Assembly: GCA_024699855.1 (NCBI GenBank)
Contig: JAMPIQ010000001.1
Location: forward strand, 4,836,001 to 4,900,000
Direction of reading: 5' to 3'
DNA: 64,000 bases
Origin: Aphelenchoides besseyi
Lineage: Eukaryota > Nematoda > Chromadorea > Rhabditida > Aphelenchoididae
Below, piece by piece: positions 44,632-55,185 of this stretch; position 1 is the stretch's first letter; each line of letters starts with the position of its first letter. Made by a program: the position numbers and the translations under genes. The notes beneath the pieces are model-generated. The model was not told the origin of the DNA. It saw only the letters and a program-made list of their open reading frames with translations, and searched no databases.

Positions 44632-44765
44632 AATTTTCGCGTTTGCTCTGGAAGTATTAGGGATCTGTGAAATAAAACTTTGAAGAAAAGCTGCTGTTCA
44701 TGATTACAACGAGATGGAAGAGAATCAATCTCTCTCACCACGGAGATAGAAGCCCCCAGGTTTGA

Positions 44766-45335
44766 TGGGCGACTGGAGATCAAATTTCTTCGTATGAACG
44801 ACCAAAGAACCAAACTGCGCCTGAAGATCACCTTAACGATTCTATCAACACCGTCCTTCTTCTTAGGAAATATACTGCTACTCAACGAAGAAACCAAAAA
44901 TTCGCTTTCAAACTCGAAATATGTCAAGATTTCTTCAATCGACTGGAACGGTGGTACAAAAAAACTCTACTCGACATCAACGAAATGCGACAACGATGGA
45001 AAACTACCAAGGCTCAACTTGAGACCACCAAACAACAGTTAGCAAATACATCTAAGGAATTGGAAAGTTTCCATCGATCCCATGAAACTCCAAGACTTTG
45101 CTCATCCAAATCCCGCACTCCTCGATTATATTGTGCATTCTTTTATACCTACGAACACTCCTGCACCTCCTGTTCTTCTTATCCCACACTACTGAGTCAT
45201 CTCACTTCTGTACGCTACTTGAATCATTGCAGCAACTGCTTATTTCGCACTCATACCTACACACGATGTCACTCTACAGCCCGTTGCAAATTCTGCCGAG
45301 ATTATCATCACTCATTACTTTGCCCAAAGTTTTAA
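44766..45335 (+). pseudogene. Retroelement gag-like fragment (possibly BEL/Pao type)
   Basis: One open frame of 190 codons without a start at its beginning. The first half is helical and charged (FFNRLERWYKKTLLDINEMR, then TTKAQLETTKQQLANTSKEL). The C-terminal part has two Cys/His clusters, CSNCLFRTHTYTRC and CKFCRDYHHSLLCP, resembling the CxxC..HH..LC knuckles of BEL/Pao gag proteins. No protease or reverse transcriptase frame follows before 45.8 kb, so it is at most a fragment. It could also be a small host zinc-knuckle gene. Confidence 0.3.
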
Positions 45336-45632
45336 TTCGCCGCCGGGAATTCGAGAAAACGCTCGAATGCTCTACATAAACTGTCCCGTTAATTTATAGC
45401 CCATATTCATGTCCTCCTCTTTAAGAAGGCTCATTTAAACTTTCCCGAATCGAACGATTTTATCACCTTTTCATTCATTTCTTCCATCTATTCAATTCTA
45501 CGATTCTCCCTTTTGAAAACTAACCGAAAAACCCTATATTCTTCTGTTTCAATAAACGCACTCCTCTGAGTTTGTGAGACAATAAAATTTAAAATTTTAT
45601 TCAATTAATTTCATACAAGTAAATAGGCGGTC

Positions 45633-45659
45633 GAGCCCCCCCTTCGGGGGGGGGGGCTC
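45633..45659. repeat. Perfect GC hairpin, GAG-C7-TTC-G11-CTC
   Basis: An uninterrupted C run and G run separated by TTC, closed by GAG/CTC, sits in very AT-rich DNA between the gag-like fragment and the 3' end of the OB-fold-like gene. It would form a stable hairpin, or a G-quadruplex on one strand. Confidence 0.7.
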
Positions 45660-45803
45660 CCTTCAATTATTACATATCATTCGCATTGTTTATTTACAAA
45701 ACAATTTCAAATGCTTACACTATGATAGTCTAAGAAGAGAACGCAATAGAAACTTTTTAACAACAACAATTTTATTTTAACAAAAAAACATTTACATACA
45801 TGT

Positions 45804-46719
45804 TCAATCAAGAGATCGACGACGGTTGGGAGCGCGAACGTTCTGAAGACGTCCGTCATTTTCGGACAAAAATTCGTGGCCCAACTCGATGTGTTCGACT
45901 TGGATCATCTGATTAACAAAACGTCCTTGAACATGCACTTCTTGACGCGGAGACATGACTGGCGGAGATCCATTAAAGCAAAGATTGACTTCGATGTTGC
46001 TCTCAACGATTGAACCGATGTGTCGCAAGCCGAGAGCTCGTGGAACATTCAAGACGAATCCACGTGTTTCTGAAACAGACAGTGTAGTGTGAAACGTATA
46101 AAGATGTAGAGAACTCACTAAATTTGCCCATGGTCACACCAACGAGATCCAAATTTATCAACGGAACTTGTTCAACCTCAACTTGCGCTCCATGGTCCGT
46201 AATTGTCGTTGCCGCTGACAGACAAACTTCGTGTACGAATTGACCGTTATTGAGCCCTTTGGCAATGGACGAACATCGCAGAAAGTCGATCGTCATGATG
46301 TGATTGTTCATGAGCTCACGACTGACGCGAGTCGCCAAGTTTCGCCAGCCAGTAATTTGCATGTTTCGACCATCGGCGCATGAGCCTAGCGCGGTGCAGA
46401 TTTCGATACCATTGGTTGTTTTGCGCACCGCGTTCACTTGCGTGATGCGTACTGTGATCGAGCTGCAAAAATAAAGTATATGAGCAAACTTCGATTTACT
46501 TTGAACTCACATTGTCACGTCTCCATCGGCCGGGTCCAGCAAATCGAGTGTTTCCGCTGATGTCAACGCTGGTTGAGGTGATTGAGGTTGTGGAGGCGGC
46601 GGTTGCGGTTCCATCGATTCATTCTCTTCAACTAGATCTTCGACTTCCTGGTCTTCTCGCTCAATTTGGCGCGGTACAAACGGCGGAGCATTGACATTGA
46701 AGAGCGGATGGTCGGCCAT
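45804..46719 (-). CDS. OB-fold-like (RPA-type) protein, probable single-strand DNA binding
   Basis: ATG 46719 opens MADHPLFNVNAPPFVPRQIE, followed by an acidic and Pro/Gln-rich linker (PQPPPPQPQSPQPALTSAE). After an intron comes a beta-rich segment VRITQVNAVRKTTNGIEICT, GRNMQITGWRNLATRVSREL and MTIDFLRCSSIAKGLNNGQF, which has the strand pattern and GWR..LA..V of an RPA70-type OB domain. The last exon (FVLNVPRALGLRHIGSIVES) ends RRRSLD at 45804. It lies downstream of the Helitron helicase on the same strand; animal Helitrons sometimes carry RPA-like genes, so this may be element cargo rather than a host gene. Confidence 0.45.
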
Positions 46720-46971
46720 GACGGGAGGAGAAGGAGCTCTACTTCAATTGTAGCAAAAGACGACAAAACAGACGAACTGTAACCGAATTGAACAAAAGCT
46801 TTTCCTTTTATACTTTTCAATTTGGCTGACAAATGCAAAAGTATACGTATGCAAATTGAATGAGAGTGAGAGAGAAAGTGAGAGAGTTATGCAAACAACA
46901 TTTTGAACACAAATTTTCATTCGAAGGGTTGTTCATTTTAAAATCAAAGTGGACAATTCGGTCGTTCAATC

Positions 46972-47547
46972 TCAAGTAGACAATGAATAGATGACTGTGA
47001 ATAGATCAACAGCAGTAATTTCTGTAGGCAAATAACATTGACGATCGTGGTAACGGTCCGTAATGTTCTCGTCGATCCATTGATGCATAAAGTCAAAAGA
47101 CGGGCTGAAACAAAACCACATTGGTTATGTTGAACATCAATTCAAATACCATGAGATATCGTTGTGTATTGATGAGGGACAGAATTCGGCGAGTGTAAAC
47201 GTGTAGTTAAAGATGTAGACCTGAAATACGATTGTAAACAAATCGCTTAGCAACAAACTGACCGTTTCATTCCTGCTGTCCATCCAAAAATTCGGTCCTT
47301 CAAACACCCGTTGAGGAATTGAGAAACTGAAATCGAAACGTGCAGATCGCGAAGATAACTCGAAAACGTACGTGACCGAGATCGAAATTTTGGTGCTATA
47401 ACGGGTGGACAGATCGGCAATAATTGGACCTGAAAAATCACAAAGTAAATTGCATCAAATCGAATTGCTTACCGAAGATTTGATGTTGTCCACTGCATCC
47501 CGTCGTTTACGCGAAAAATCGCGTCCTTGCCATAGGCCGAAGGCCAT
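46972..47547 (-). CDS. Small spliced gene of about 131 residues, unidentified
   Basis: ATG 47547 opens MAFGLWQGRDFSRKRRDAVD. Five exons join in frame through introns of about 41-50 nt, giving VQLLPICPPVIAPKFRSR, FSIPQRVFEGPNFWMDSRNE, VYIFNYTFTLAEFCPSSIHN and a last exon CPSFDFMHQWIDENITDRYH, with the stop at TGA 46972-46974. No signal peptide or membrane helix is present. The first codon is only 84 bp after the Helitron helicase stop. It resembles nothing I know; consistent splice phases support that it is real. Confidence 0.55.
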
Positions 47548-47630
47548 GGACTTTCTTTCAAACACATTTATTTTCGTTCATGAACTCTTTTGCGTTTTTT
47601 GCTAATGAAATGTTGTTATACGAATTGTTC

Positions 47631-50600
47631 TTACAATCGTTTGAATACTTCTCGATGCACGATGTTTTTAACTAAACAAACTGTTGGAGTTTGTCGATTG
47701 CTTGTTGGAACGAAAACTTTCACTGAGTCCCATGATCGAGCTCGCGACAAAGCAACGTACAATTGGCCATGTTCGAAAACTTGGTGTTCGAGGTTCAGTC
47801 CAACCCGTTCGAATGTTTGGCCTTGACTCTTGTTGATTGTCATTGCAAAGGCCAATTTCAATGGAAATTGTTCGCGGTTCAGTTGGAACATTCCACGGTA
47901 ATCGATCATATTGTTGATTCGAGGGATGATGTGTCGTTCACGTGCATGATGTCCAGTTAAGATCTCACATTCAACTGAGTGATCGTTCGTGGCCACAACT
48001 AACATTCGAGTTCCATTGCACAGTCCATCTTCTTGTGACAAATTGCGGATCAGAATCACGATTACATTTTCCTTCAATTCCAATTTGTGAGGTGGTAGAG
48101 AACCTTCTTCGATCATGTTCAAATACTCTGGTAGCAACAACGTTTGATCGGCACAGTTCTCGGCGTCAATAGCAGAGTCAATGGAAGCATACGTTTTTGA
48201 TTGTCCATCCAACATCTTCAAAACTTTTTCATTCGATTCGTTTACTCCAATGTGTTTCGACACCAATATCGCTGAGTTCCCCATGTCGTTGAACTGTTTG
48301 TTTTCAATCAATTTTCCAAAGATCTCTTGTTCCAGATTTTGTTGAATAAGGCAATGTGATGGCAATTCAATCAGTTCGTTTTCGTTATTCAGTGTTCCTT
48401 CTCCGACTTGTTTCAGGAAATCAGCAAATTCAACTTCGTTCGGTTTGGTGCGCATGTTGGTAGTCAATTTCAATTTCTCGAAGTGATTCCACAAAGTTGA
48501 TGAGCAAATGGACAAATTGATGGTTTCGCCGATGGTACCGTACTTCAGAATTGGCAGAATCTGTCGGAAGTCTCCACCGAGCACGAAGATTTTTCCACCG
48601 AATGGTAAGTTGCTATTCATTAGTTCTCTTAGTTTTCGATCGGCGATTTCTAATGCATATCTAGGGGCCATTGGTGCTTCATCCCAAATGATCACATCTG
48701 CTTGCATCAACATCTTACCGTCGCGATTGTTGGGAGTCAAAGTTGAGTTCGAATCGCGGTCAAGTGGTACTCCAAGTCCAAATGTTTTGTGGCAAGTTCG
48801 TCCATTGGGCAACAACAACGCAGCAATACCGGTAAATGCGCACGTCAAAAACTTCTTTTTGTTGCCGTTAATGAAATGGCACAGAGTTTTGTAGACGTAC
48901 GTTTTTCCTGTTCCACCTAGACCATCTACAAAGAAACACTTCGGCTTCCCGTCATTCTGGGGGTTGAGGAGAGCGTCCAGGACTTTGTCGACAACTATCT
49001 TTTGTTCGGCGTTTAACGTCTTATACAACTCTTTTGCGGCTTCCAATTCCTGGTCGTGATCGATTGTGTCCTCAATCTCTTCGATGTCCTCAACTGCGTC
49101 CATTGATGGAAAGTCTTTGATCGACTTGTTTTGGCGTTGAAGAAGTGTGTCGATTCGTTTGTATGCTCGCGCGATTGCTTTGGATTTGTCCTTCAAGTGT
49201 CGGTTGAAATCTTCGCTGAGATCATTTTTGAAGATTTCCCACAACGTTTTTGGATCAGCTGGATTGCAGTGAATGAGGATGTTGACGAAAAGGGTTCGCA
49301 ATTTCTTCGGCATTAACACTTTCACTGCTTCTTTCATGCATTTGACGTACTCTTCATCGTCGTCAATCAAACCCAAAACCAAACACGCTTCTCCATTGTT
49401 CTGGTATTCAATTCCGTTGACTGTTCGCAGTTCCTTGAAACTCTTTGCTCTTCTCACATGTTGAAGAAGTAGACGCAAATGCCACAAATCTCCTTGACTT
49501 GGACTGATAGCGTACATTCGACCAACTGTTTTGCTACTTCGTACTCGCGGTTCCCATTGTGTGGTCGTTTCAGCAGTTTGGTTGACATTAATCGTAATTG
49601 TCTTCCAACTGTAATGAGTGGGGACTTCAGAGTACAACAAAGCTCGTGCAGTCGCGTCTCGTTCATTCAATCTGAAGAAATCCATAAGTTTAGTTCCTTT
49701 TTCCATGATTTTTTTCGCTTTCTCCAAGTCACAATCTTCGTCGATGAAAACCGCCTGTTGATTCTCGAGATGGATTGGAAGACGTTCGACGTGATGCGAT
49801 TTGTCGTGCATTTTCAACTTGAGAATTCGGTAACAGGCTTCTACTGGACCAACATAACGACCGTCGATGTGATCTTTGATTTCGTCGTGGTTGATGTTTC
49901 CCGATGATTGAAGTTCCAGAGAAGCGGCGTCGTGTCCTTTGTACGCGTATTTGTAAAGGTACTTCACGTTCTTAATCGAACTCACAATCTCAACATTAAT
50001 GTGGCAACGGTAACGTTTCAGAAGGTACCAACTGTACGGAACCACTCGACGATTGTCGTATTTCACATTTTTGATTTCAATGAATCGGTCGTTGTTTGGT
50101 CTTTTCAGGAATGGGTATCCGTGTTCGTTCACTTTGGTTTCGTCCAAAAACTGCTTCGGAAACTTGTGTCGGCACTTTCCATTGACCATACACGGAGCTT
50201 TCTGATTCTGGACACCACATACACGATGAATCATATACTTACTCACCAATTCTAACAGTTCTGGATCGGTTTCCGGTGGCAATTCGGCGCTGAAGTACTT
50301 GTCGATGTTCTAGGGTTGCAAGAACTTTTGGCCATCTTTCAAACTGATTAGACAGTGAATATGTGGTAGACCGCGTTTTTGGAACTCAGTGACGTAAACA
50401 AAACACTTCGGTTTACCAAAGACTTGTTTCTTAACCAAATCATCAATTACTGCTTCGACTTTTAGGGCAAACACTCGAGCAACAATATCTGGTCGATCAC
50501 TAGCAGTTTGTTTTGCTCCAATGACAATAGATTCCTTGATTGTTTCTACAATCTCCGGCCACATCGCATCACACGTCATGGTAATGAACAGATCCGGTTT

Positions 50601-50656
50601 GCCGTTGTTGAGAACGCGGGGGTGTCCATTAGCTCGTCGGCTAATGGACTATCCGC
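47631..50656 (-). mobile_element. Helitron Rep-helicase (5'-truncated, one in-frame stop)
   Basis: A rolling-circle (Helitron) transposase. The upstream part has HPRVLNNGKPDLFITMTCDA with MWPEI, then the Rep catalytic histidines in EFQKRGLPHIHCLISLKDG. The rest is an 883-codon frame holding the end of the Rep region (VPYSWYLLKRYRCHINVEIV) and a PIF1 helicase: GLGGTGKTYVYKTL (Walker A), VIIWDEAPMAPR (Walker B), LGGDFRQILP, and FPLKLAFAMTINKSQGQTFE with YVALSRARSW. The Rep and helicase parts are in the same frame, separated only by a TAG at 50310-50312. The N-terminal region before GHPRV is missing, and the element's true ends were not found. It is probably dead but recent. Confidence 0.9.
50624..50649. 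repeat. 10-bp perfect hairpin at the Helitron 5' break
   Basis: GTCCATTAGC and its exact complement GCTAATGGAC flank a 6-base loop (TCGTCG). The palindrome coincides with the place where Rep homology fades, so it may be an element terminus or a junction. Confidence 0.65.
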
Positions 50657-50864
50657 GGATTCTTGTGTGGATATAATACAGCAACTTGCATTCGACAACA
50701 GAGAGAATTGAACTCGCAACTTCCAAAAGAGTTTGCAAGCAGATTGCTTACTCACTCGACTATTGCAGCTCACACGTCCAAAGGAGAACCAGCGGGCCAT
50801 AACTCGCAATGAACCTTGGCCGGATAAAAGGGCCCATTTCACCTTGATAATAAGACAAGATATG

Positions 50865-51812
50865 CATTAAATTGCCAACAAACCGATTGTGCAACAAAAC
50901 GACTACTACTCGACAGTACTTGCTTTGTCGGAGTTCAATTTGGTCAACGATCTTCAGGAACTGCAAGATCGAGTGTTTCCGTCGGCACTTTTGCAAAGCG
51001 GAAACATCTCGTCCAACTCGGCGATTGTTGTGCCGTTGAATGTGACCGTCAACTCGATCAACGAAGAGTTGCTGAAAAAATTTCCCGGACAAACGATTGT
51101 CTACGAGGCTGTCAACACGATCGAAGACGAGAATGCCATCGATCCCTTGGACGATTCGGCCGTCGACGCAATGACCGAGTATTTGGGTCAAATCGAAGAG
51201 ACCGGCTTCGCTCAACAGCAATTGAAGCTGAAGATCGGCGCAAAAGTCGTGTTCATTTCGAACATCGACACCTCCTACCGACTCTGCAACGGCACTCCAG
51301 CAGTTGTCACCGATTTGCAACCGGACGTCGTGACTGTTCGCCGCATCGAGTCCGATGGTTTGACTGGCGAAGAAATCGACGTTGTTCGTCGAGTTTTCGA
51401 TCGCAAAGTCAACTACGATCAACGCCAAACGGTGGCTTTTCGTCTGGTCCAATTTCCTCTGAAATTGGCATTCGCAATGACCATCAACAAAGTCCAGGGC
51501 CAAACAATCAAGCGAATCGGTTTGTATTTTAACTCGCCGGTCTTTGCGCACGGTCAGTTGTATGTGGCTTTGTCGCGTGTTCATCGCGCATCTGACATCT
51601 ACATTTTCAACCCGGATAATATGCAAACCGATCCCAAAGCACAACAGCAAAGCAAGTTCATGTTGAATGTTGTCAATCCGGAAGTCACGAAATTCGTGAC
51701 ACAATTGGAAGCTGACGCGAACGCAGTTAACTCAAATGTCGTTACTACAACTGCTCCCGTCAATCCACCGGCCAATCCAACAGCCGATGACGAAGATTCA
51801 ATGGATGTTTAA
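50865..51812 (+). pseudogene. PIF1 helicase C-terminal fragment of a second Helitron
   Basis: A plus-strand frame of about 316 codons matches only the C-terminal half of a Helitron PIF1 helicase: IVQQNDYYSTVLALSEFNLV, NSAIVVPLNVTVNSINEELL, LCNGTPAVVTDLQPDVVTV, FPLKLAFAMTINKVQGQTIK and GQLYVALSRVHRASDIYIF. It ends in an acidic tail (PTADDEDSMDV) at 51812. Walker A and B are absent, so it cannot be an active helicase. It is head-to-head with the Helitron at 47.6-50.6 kb and only moderately similar, so it derives from a different family. The long minus-strand frame over it is a shadow. Confidence 0.8.
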
Positions 51813-52480
51813 TTGTCGTTCATTCTTTGATACAAATAGGTTTCTTACGCTTTCTTCCTTCAAAAAGAAAGCACCACTTCGATGGATTTATCACGTTGAC
51901 GTATGTGAAGTGGCTTTTCAACTAAGAGTCAATCCGCTTACAATTACAAACGATTTTTGAGCCGATTAGGACTCTGCTCGAACCGTTTATTTTCATAACT
52001 TTATGTTTCGCTTCCCAACTCATCTTCAATATTTTATCGTATCAAACTGTTTCTAATACAATTCGAAAGTCCGTTGGCCGTCTTGCACTTTTCGGGCTGA
52101 AGGCCCCAAACGTCAGGTAGTCAACTTTATCAACTCCCCTCCAACCCACGCTACAAACCCAACGACACTAACGGCAAAAGACGGGAGCAAAGCGACCGTC
52201 TTGTACAATTAACTTTATTGTTCAACACAAAATAACACCAATAATCTCATCATTTTGACATCCGATCCCAAAACGTGTGTGGTCCAATGGAAAGTCGAGT
52301 GGTCGTGCATACCAAGCAAATTCCAACAACTGCGGTGGTTTTCTGAAACTTAAATTATTCGGCGTTTCTCAGTCCAAATACCTCAAATGCAACCGAAATG
52401 TTTTGATTTTTATCTCTTCTTTAGCACGCAACATGGAATGAAAAAACGAGCACATCATTAATAAAGCGAACGGGTAAATA
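51813..52480. other. Interval with a possible Helitron-type 3' hairpin
   Basis: A small hairpin GGGCTGAAGGCCC at about 52093-52105 lies 280 bp after the PIF1 fragment. Two related sequences (GCCGTCTTGCAC near 52078 and ACCGTCTTGTAC near 52195) flank it. No gene is seen, and the Helitron 3' end was not located. Confidence 0.35.
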
Positions 52481-53867
52481 TTGGGTTGTTACTAAAGTTT
52501 TGTCTGATTGCGCAATGCATTTTCTAAAATTGGAACGAAAGAAATTGACCGGTCGGTTGGAAGTGTGTGAACGAAGTTCGGTTGTTCAGCTGCCTACTGT
52601 CCTAAGTATGATTTTCGTTGTAGATTAGAATTCATTCATTAAAATTAACACAAATCATCAAAGATACTCGCCATTTGAGTTGATAGTTCCGCGCCACCGT
52701 CCGGGCAATTGGGTGATTCCGCGCGTGTAGAAGGATCGATGACGGGAGGCGAAGAACGAGTTGAGCGACCGGCGGAGATGATCGACGTCGTTGAATCGGC
52801 GTCGTCGTATTCACGTCTTTAGCGAACGGAAGAGATGGTAGTCCGTTGACGAAAGGTCCGGAGAGTACGGCGGGTGCTCGATGGCCGTCCAACCCAAAGT
52901 CCTCAGGTGCTGTTGAGTTCTTCGGGCGGTGTGCGGTCGCGCGTTGTCCTGGAGCAGTAGAACGTCGTGGCGATGACGAAGGGCGGCGGCGACTCGATCC
53001 ATTTGGGCACAGTACAGTTCCGAAGTGATCGTCTGCCCGCGGTCCAACAACTCCCAGTGCACAACACCTAACCGATTCCACCAAACAGAAAGCATAACTT
53101 TTGTTTGGAAAAGATTCGGCCGGGGTGTACCACCCGGTCGCTGATTGGGACGCAACCATTGCCCACGGCGATATGGATTGTCAAGTTGGACCCATGTTTC
53201 GTCGCAGGTTAGGAGCCGGTGGACGAACGGGTTGGCACTTTGCTGCTGGAGGAGATTTTCGGCAGCCCGGACTCGCCGTTGCTTCTGCAGGTCCGTCAAC
53301 TCGTGGGGTACCCACTGTCCTCGTCGATGCCGGATACCTAAACGAGAATAACCATTAGTGATTGTAGACATAAAGAATTGCTTGCCCGCTCGTCTTAATG
53401 TTCTCCAAACGGTTACATGGCAACAACCATTGGCCAATTCGCGAGTTGATTGCGCAGATCGATTGGACACAGCGTTGAGAATCGTCGGTTGATGAACCGT
53501 TGGCGGACGTCCTGTTCGTGGTTGATCGGCCAAATCCTCGAGTCCATCGTCGAACTTTTTGAACCATCGACATGCCGTCCTCTCGGTGATCGTTTCGCGT
53601 TCCATGTGCCAAGTTGATGATGGTGGCGGCTTTAGCGGGCGAGTGATGGAGACGATATTCGTTGAGAAGCAGAAGTCGCACTTGTTCACAAGTGAGGCCC
53701 ATTTAACGAAATTAGTCAAGGAAACAGGAGTAGCGATGTCGAGAAACAGCAGATCCAATAAATCAAATTTGACACTTCGTTTAATTTCCAATCGACCGGT
53801 CAATTTCTTTCGTTTCAATTTTAGAAAATGCATTGCGCAATCAGACAAAACTTTAGTAACAACCCAA
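52481..53867 (-). mobile_element. Mariner transposon, 1387 bp, with long inverted repeats
   Basis: The ends are TTGGGTTGTTACTAAAGTTT and its complement, flanked by TA (52479-52480 and 53868-53869). The inverted repeats agree for about 80 bp with few mismatches, much longer than in classical mariners. It encodes a D,D34D transposase on the minus strand. Confidence 0.9.
52658..53702 (-). pseudogene. Mariner transposase, disrupted
   Basis: The frame opens MGLTCEQVRLLLLNEYRLHH at 53702. After about 33 residues one nucleotide appears to be lost, and the next frame continues ERETITERTACRWFKKFDDG, the mariner HTH linker. The core has LLTCDETWVQLDNP (first Asp), LLQDNARPHTARRTQ (second Asp) and HPPYSPDLSSTDYHLFRS (mariner PYSPDL box). 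An in-frame TGA (52811-52813) follows RSLKT, after which RRRRFNDVDHLRRSLNSFFA runs in the same frame to the natural end. Sixteen extra codons before GIRHRRGQWVPHEL fit a removable 48-nt GC-AG intron. Confidence 0.85.
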
Positions 53868-53869
53868 TA

Positions 53870-54622
53870 CATAAATTACCTTCTTTCAAGTATTCGATTG
53901 ATTACATTGCTTTTTCGTACGAGCAAATTATCGCATTTACAACGCTCAGAGTTACCGAAAACAATGTTGCACAAAAGATTTAATAGATTGAAATCAAAGC
54001 GTTGTTCTTATTGGCTCTCTTTCTTTCTTTACCAAATGCGATTGCCACTTGGAGCGCGCGAGAAAGTCAAAGAGCCGGTAAGAGGTCACTTGTTCTTTGC
54101 TTCTCTCACTCTGCTCGCGACCCACCGGCTAGTCGGCCCTTGCTTAAACCCTCCCTATAAAAACAACGACTTCCCAGCTCCTTGTGTTGACGAGTAACTC
54201 AAACGCGTATCCTCATTTGAGTGCTAATGAGTCGACATAGGGAAGGCAAACCATATAAAACCCGTGAGGCAACGCATGTCAGAAAAAGTTATCTCCGGCG
54301 CTTTAATACCCACGACGTACACAGTGAGCTATTGGGCGATCTCAAGCGTTGCTGTGCTTTGGTGCAGTTTATAATTCGGATTTGATCTGAATATGAGGTT
54401 GTCTGAGAACTACTGTCGAGTCTGCTGGCTATTGGGAAGCATCTGGTCAACTTTTGCAAAATTCAATTCATCATACAAAGTTTTTTGTTTGACGGTATAC
54501 ACTACAATGTGTTTCAGAGTAACAAAGAGAATGTTTTTTATACTTGACTTGTAATAAGTTTCAGTTCAACTTCTGAATATGCATCAACAGTCTAGCCGTC
54601 TACTTTAGGCAATCGTGGCCGA
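53870..54622. other. Interval without a confident gene
   Basis: A TATA-like ATATAAAACC at about 54254 precedes a possible 53-codon frame (MRLSENYCRVCWLLGSIWS) from about 54393 after a TTTGGTGCAG acceptor. No family resemblance was found, so it is not called as a gene. Pyrimidine-rich tracts at 54010-54130 look non-coding. Confidence 0.3.
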
Positions 54623-55078
54623 TTATACAGCCGATGAACTGAACAGGAATTGGAGAAACGTTTCATCATGCAATAACCCCATTCTTTTCCCTCTTTTTCG
54701 CAACAAATAACCACGTTCAAGAAATTGATTCATCCACACAGTGAAGATCCCTTTGGAAGGCACTCGTGGATTTCGATGGATTTGGAAATTTTGCCGAAAT
54801 TGTCGTTGAACGGTAGTCGGACTTTTCGTTTGAGCCAAGGATTGCGCAGAACTCTTTTTTGTTGCGCTGACCACTCCATTTTGACTGCAAAAAAGGAAAA
54901 GCGGTCATATCAGATGATTAAAAATTTTACAGTGTTTTGATGATCAATTTGCAAATCTGTTGATATAGAACAAAATGCTTTGAAATGAGTATCGGGCACA
55001 GAAAAGCGCATCAAAATCCGTCCACTAACAAAAAAGATATAAGCGTTTCAAATGTTCAAATTTCGGTGGGACACCCTG
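54623..55078 (-). mobile_element. Truncated Tc1/mariner-superfamily element, 5' end only
   Basis: On the minus strand it starts CAGGGTGTCCCACCGAAATT at 55078, with TA outside at 55079-55080. It encodes a start of a transposase-like protein (QQKRVL.., ERGYLLRKRGKRMG and QFRQNFQIHRNPRVPSKGIF), resembling the short N-terminal HTH of IS630-type elements. No catalytic domain or partner inverted repeat follows, so only the 5' part remains. Confidence 0.6.
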
Positions 55079-55185
55079 TAGAATATACGGTATGCAAATT
55101 GTGTACAACGAGTTGACTGCTGAACAAAGTCATTGCAACTGAGTCATCAATCCGAACGCAGTTGCTCGACTTTTGCTTTAACCAA

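Noticed and set aside
47530..47550. GGCCTTCGGCC hairpin as the Helitron 3' terminal structure
   Set aside because: It lies inside the first codons (MAFGLW) of the small spliced gene and has no CTRR end after it.
50760..51704. A 314-codon minus-strand frame over the second helicase fragment
   Set aside because: It is the antisense shadow of the plus-strand PIF1 fragment, whose family match is clear.
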